Source: an uncultured Bacilli bacterium (GTDB lineage: Bacteria > Bacillota_I > Bacilli_A > RF39 > UBA660). From it: a stretch of 6,019 nucleotides of DNA. This document shows positions 3,519-6,019 of this stretch, in pieces. The DNA is taken from contig CAQHJP010000037.1 in NCBI GenBank assembly GCA_948801035.1, positions 1-6,019 on the forward strand, in the 5' to 3' direction. The notes under the pieces were generated by a model. The model had not been told where the DNA came from, made no database searches, and worked only from the letters and a program-made list of their open reading frames with translations. Made by a program: the position numbers and the translations under genes. Position 1 is the first letter of the stretch. Every line of letters begins with the position of its first letter.

Positions 3519-5120
3519 ATGAGAAAGAGTAAATATGCAAGAAAAGAAAAACGGTGGAGATCAGGACCATATCACAGGTTGTCTAAAGAAGATAATTTGA
3601 ATAATGAAAGTATCAGCATATTAAATCAACGAAAAATAACAACTAATCATTTAAAACAAATAGATGATTGTGAGATTTATAAAGAATATGTTGATGATGG
3701 ATATTCTGGAACTAATTTTAACAGACCTGGAATTGTAGAACTATTAGATGATATACACAATAGAAATATTAATTTAGTAATTGTTAAAGATATATCAAGA
3801 CTTGGTAGAAATTACATAGAAACAGGACAATTACTAGAAAAGGTTTTTCCGTTATATCAAATCAGGTTTATTTCAGTAGATGATGAGGTTGATTCTTATT
3901 TAGATCCGGATTCTTATGATAAATTATTAGTTCGAATTAAAAATATTATTAATGAGAATTATCCAAAAGATTTATCAATAAAAATTAGATCTTCAGTTAT
4001 TATTAAAAAAATATGTGGAGAATACTTATGTTCAGTAGCTCCTTTTGGTTATGAAAAAGATCCAAACAAAAAAAATCATTTAATTATAAATGATGCTGAA
4101 GCAGAAATAATAAGAAAAATATTTGATTTAGCAGAAGCTGGATATGGTTTTTCAAAAATAGCATCCATTTTGAATGAATTAGGCATTAAAAGTCCTAAAG
4201 AGTTTAGAAATAAAAATAAAAATGGAATTCATACATATTGGGATTCAAAATATATCAGTAAGATATTAAAAAATAGAGTGTATTGTGGTGATTTAGTGCA
4301 AAATAAATATGGAAATAAAAGTTATAAAATTAAAAAACAAATTAGAAAAGATATAGAAAATTGGATTATAGTTAAAAATACTCATGAGGCTATTATTGAT
4401 CGTGAAAGATTTAATAGAATTCAAGAGATTATTAAATCAAGAAAAAAAACATATAAATATGGAAAATCAATGTATTCTAACTTATTAAAATGTCCTGATT
4501 GTAATAGAGCATTAATAAAAACATTTTATGTAAAGTGTGAAAATGATTTCTATTACAATTGTCAATTATATTATAGAAATAAAGGAAAATTATGTAGTGA
4601 GCATAGAATATTAAGTAAAAAATTGTATTTTCTGGTTTTGAATGCTATAAAGACACAATTTAATTTGTTATTAGAATTAAGAACTAAAGCAGAAGAAATT
4701 AACAATGATTTAAAATTAAAACAGAATTTAGAAAAAATAAATTATAAAATAAACTCTAATATTAATGCTTTAAGTATTCAAAAGAAAAAGAAAAAAGAAA
4801 ATTATAACTTATGGAGGTTAGGTGAAAAAGATGACTTAGAATATGAAAAAACAAACAAAACAATAGAAGATGAGATTAAACAAATAGAAAATGATATTGA
4901 ATTATTAACAAATTCTCTTAATGATTGTCAAGCTATTAACATTGATTGGGTAGAAGAATACTTAAAATTCAAAGATATAAAAGAACTTGATTCCAATGTA
5001 TTACATAGTCTTATAGATACAATATATGTTATTGATAATAATCATATCAAAATCTGTTTTAAATATGATGATATGTTCAAAAAAACGGTTGATATGGTAA
5101 ACCATAAGGTGAAGTTATGA
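3519..5120 (+). CDS. Large serine recombinase (first of a tandem pair)
   Basis: This 533-residue enzyme belongs to the large serine recombinases that cut and join DNA at att sites through a phosphoserine link (TnpX/TndX-like elements, phage integrases). The N-terminal resolvase domain has YHRLS with the likely nucleophile Ser22 and Arg20, then SRLGRNYIETG with Arg94 and Arg97. The recombinase domain spans residues about 160-270, including LKNRVYCGDLVQ. A zinc-ribbon-like part has CPDC (325, 328), Cys348 and Cys359. A coiled coil, rich in lysine and glutamate, covers about 385-470. All key residues are present, so it looks active. A TTG at 3462 would add 19 residues but has no SD; the ATG at 3519 has GGAGG (3508-3512) 6 nt upstream. 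Its TGA overlaps the next ATG. Confidence 0.92.
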   Translation: MRKSKYARKEKRWRSGPYHRLSKEDNLNNESISILNQRKITTNHLKQIDDCEIYKEYVDDGYSGTNFNRPGIVELLDDIHNRNINLVIVKDISRLGRNYIETGQLLEKVFPLYQIRFISVDDEVDSYLDPDSYDKLLVRIKNIINENYPKDLSIKIRSSVIIKKICGEYLCSVAPFGYEKDPNKKNHLIINDAEAEIIRKIFDLAEAGYGFSKIASILNELGIKSPKEFRNKNKNGIHTYWDSKYISKILKNRVYCGDLVQNKYGNKSYKIKKQIRKDIENWIIVKNTHEAIIDRERFNRIQEIIKSRKKTYKYGKSMYSNLLKCPDCNRALIKTFYVKCENDFYYNCQLYYRNKGKLCSEHRILSKKLYFLVLNAIKTQFNLLLELRTKAEEINNDLKLKQNLEKINYKINSNINALSIQKKKKKENYNLWRLGEKDDLEYEKTNKTIEDEIKQIENDIELLTNSLNDCQAINIDWVEEYLKFKDIKELDSNVLHSLIDTIYVIDNNHIKICFKYDDMFKKTVDMVNHKVKL

Positions 5121-6019
5121 TTGTGTGGAATGCAGGAGATTATTTAAGATTATCTGATGAAGATAAAAATAAAATAAACAAAAATGATGATAGCAATAGT
5201 ATAAAGAGCCAAAGACTGCTAGGAAAAGATTTTGAAAAAAGAAATAGTGATATCAACATAATTAAAGAATATGTTGATGATGGTTGCACAGGAACTGATT
5301 TTAATAGAGAAGGCTTTCAACAAATGCTTAAAGATATTATTGCAGGAATTATTAACTGTGTAATAGTTAAAGATTTATCAAGACTTGGTAGAGATTATAT
5401 TGAAGTAGGAAATTATATTCAATGTATTTTTCCACTATATAATGTTAGGTTTATATCAATTAATGATAAAATAGATTCTTATTTAGATCCAGAATCAATA
5501 AATAATGTGGAAGTTGCATTCAAAAATCTTATGAATGATGAATATTCACGAGATATTTCAAAAAAGGTTAGATCGCATCTTGTTGTTAAGAAAGAAGATG
5601 GAGAGTTTTGTGGGAATTCAGCAAGTTACGGATATATTAAAGACCAAAATGACAGACATCATTTAATCGTAGATTTAGAAGCATCTATGATAGTAAAAAA
5701 GATTTTTAAACTTTATTTAGAGGGAAATGGTACTGAATTAATTGCTAAGATATTAAACAATCTTGGAATACCATGCCCTAGTGAATATAAAAAGCAAAAA
5801 TATAATAACTATTGTGGTAATCCAACAAAGAATCGTGAAGGAAAGAATTATTGGAGTAGTCAAGGAGTAACACAAATATTAAAAAATAGAGTATATTGTG
5901 GTGATTTAGTTCAAGGAAAAACAAAAAGAATCAGTCACAAAATCCATAAGAAAGTAAAAATTCCAAAAGAAAAATGGAAAAAACAATATTTTGTATATAA
6001 AAAAATTCAAAATACATTA
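5117..6019 (+). CDS. Large serine recombinase (second of the pair), 3' end outside window
   Basis: The frame is open for 301 codons to the window edge without a stop. Motifs match the first recombinase: YLRLS with Ser13 as nucleophile and Arg11, then KDLSRLGRDYIEVG with Arg89 and Arg92, the SYLDPES segment, GNSASYGY, and LKNRVYCGDLVQ at 255-266. The zinc-ribbon and coiled-coil parts are expected beyond the window. The ATG overlaps the preceding TGA as ATGA, and AAGGTGA (5106-5112) serves as SD, so the two genes are translationally coupled. Catalytic residues look intact. Tandem pairs or triplets of these enzymes occur in Bacillota elements, where they may act together; which does what here is not visible. 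The last residues (WKKQYFVYKKIQNTL) differ from the usual spacing but keep frame. Confidence 0.88.
   Translation, partial: MIVWNAGDYLRLSDEDKNKINKNDDSNSIKSQRLLGKDFEKRNSDINIIKEYVDDGCTGTDFNREGFQQMLKDIIAGIINCVIVKDLSRLGRDYIEVGNYIQCIFPLYNVRFISINDKIDSYLDPESINNVEVAFKNLMNDEYSRDISKKVRSHLVVKKEDGEFCGNSASYGYIKDQNDRHHLIVDLEASMIVKKIFKLYLEGNGTELIAKILNNLGIPCPSEYKKQKYNNYCGNPTKNREGKNYWSSQGVTQILKNRVYCGDLVQGKTKRISHKIHKKVKIPKEKWKKQYFVYKKIQNTL

Noticed and set aside
5118..5120. Mycoplasma-type code with TGA read as tryptophan
   Set aside because: TGA ends the 67-residue gene and the first recombinase at gene overlaps, and tryptophan is written TGG throughout.
1..6019. CRISPR array, tRNA, rRNA or insertion sequence
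   Set aside because: No regular repeat-spacer pattern, cloverleaf, rRNA-like stretch, DDE transposase or IS ends are visible.

Overview
The window is about three-quarters A+T. Its genes have strong AGGAGG-type Shine-Dalgarno (SD) sites, TGG-coded tryptophan, and TGA used as a real stop at two gene junctions. This fits a low-GC Bacillota (Clostridia- or Erysipelotrichia-like, standard bacterial code) rather than a Mollicute. The gene set looks like the regulatory and recombination end of an integrative or conjugative element. No conjugation genes, relaxase or att sites can be seen, so the element type is inferred.

Left part (1-1980) is a patch of small, separately transcribed genes. A terminator (15-50) ends something upstream. 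A membrane-anchored XRE-family regulator (166-807) follows, ending in a terminator that closely resembles the one at 15-50. A convergent small XRE repressor lies on the minus strand (887-1171). Divergent from it is an 84-residue two-helix membrane protein (1314-1568), and then a 104-residue orphan protein with its own good promoter (1665-1979).

Middle part (1981-2350) is regulatory DNA. It holds six TACC motifs within about 66 bp, a promoter that runs straight into a hairpin terminator, and a second, strong promoter. That promoter leads into a 37-codon leader peptide whose last codons and stop lie inside a second terminator hairpin. This is the layout of a ribosome-controlled attenuator. Such devices are best known in front of antibiotic-resistance genes, but here the next gene is an ArpU/sigma-region-4-like regulator (2351-2782).

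Right part (2801-6019) is a tight run of genes behind another terminator-like hairpin: a 45-residue membrane microprotein, a 67-residue basic protein and a DUF6870-like protein, which overlap one another. Two tandem large serine recombinases follow and overlap as ATGA. The second runs off the window end. The likely logic is that the attenuator and the ArpU-like regulator gate expression of the small proteins (one of which could be a recombination directionality factor) and of the recombinases that move the element.
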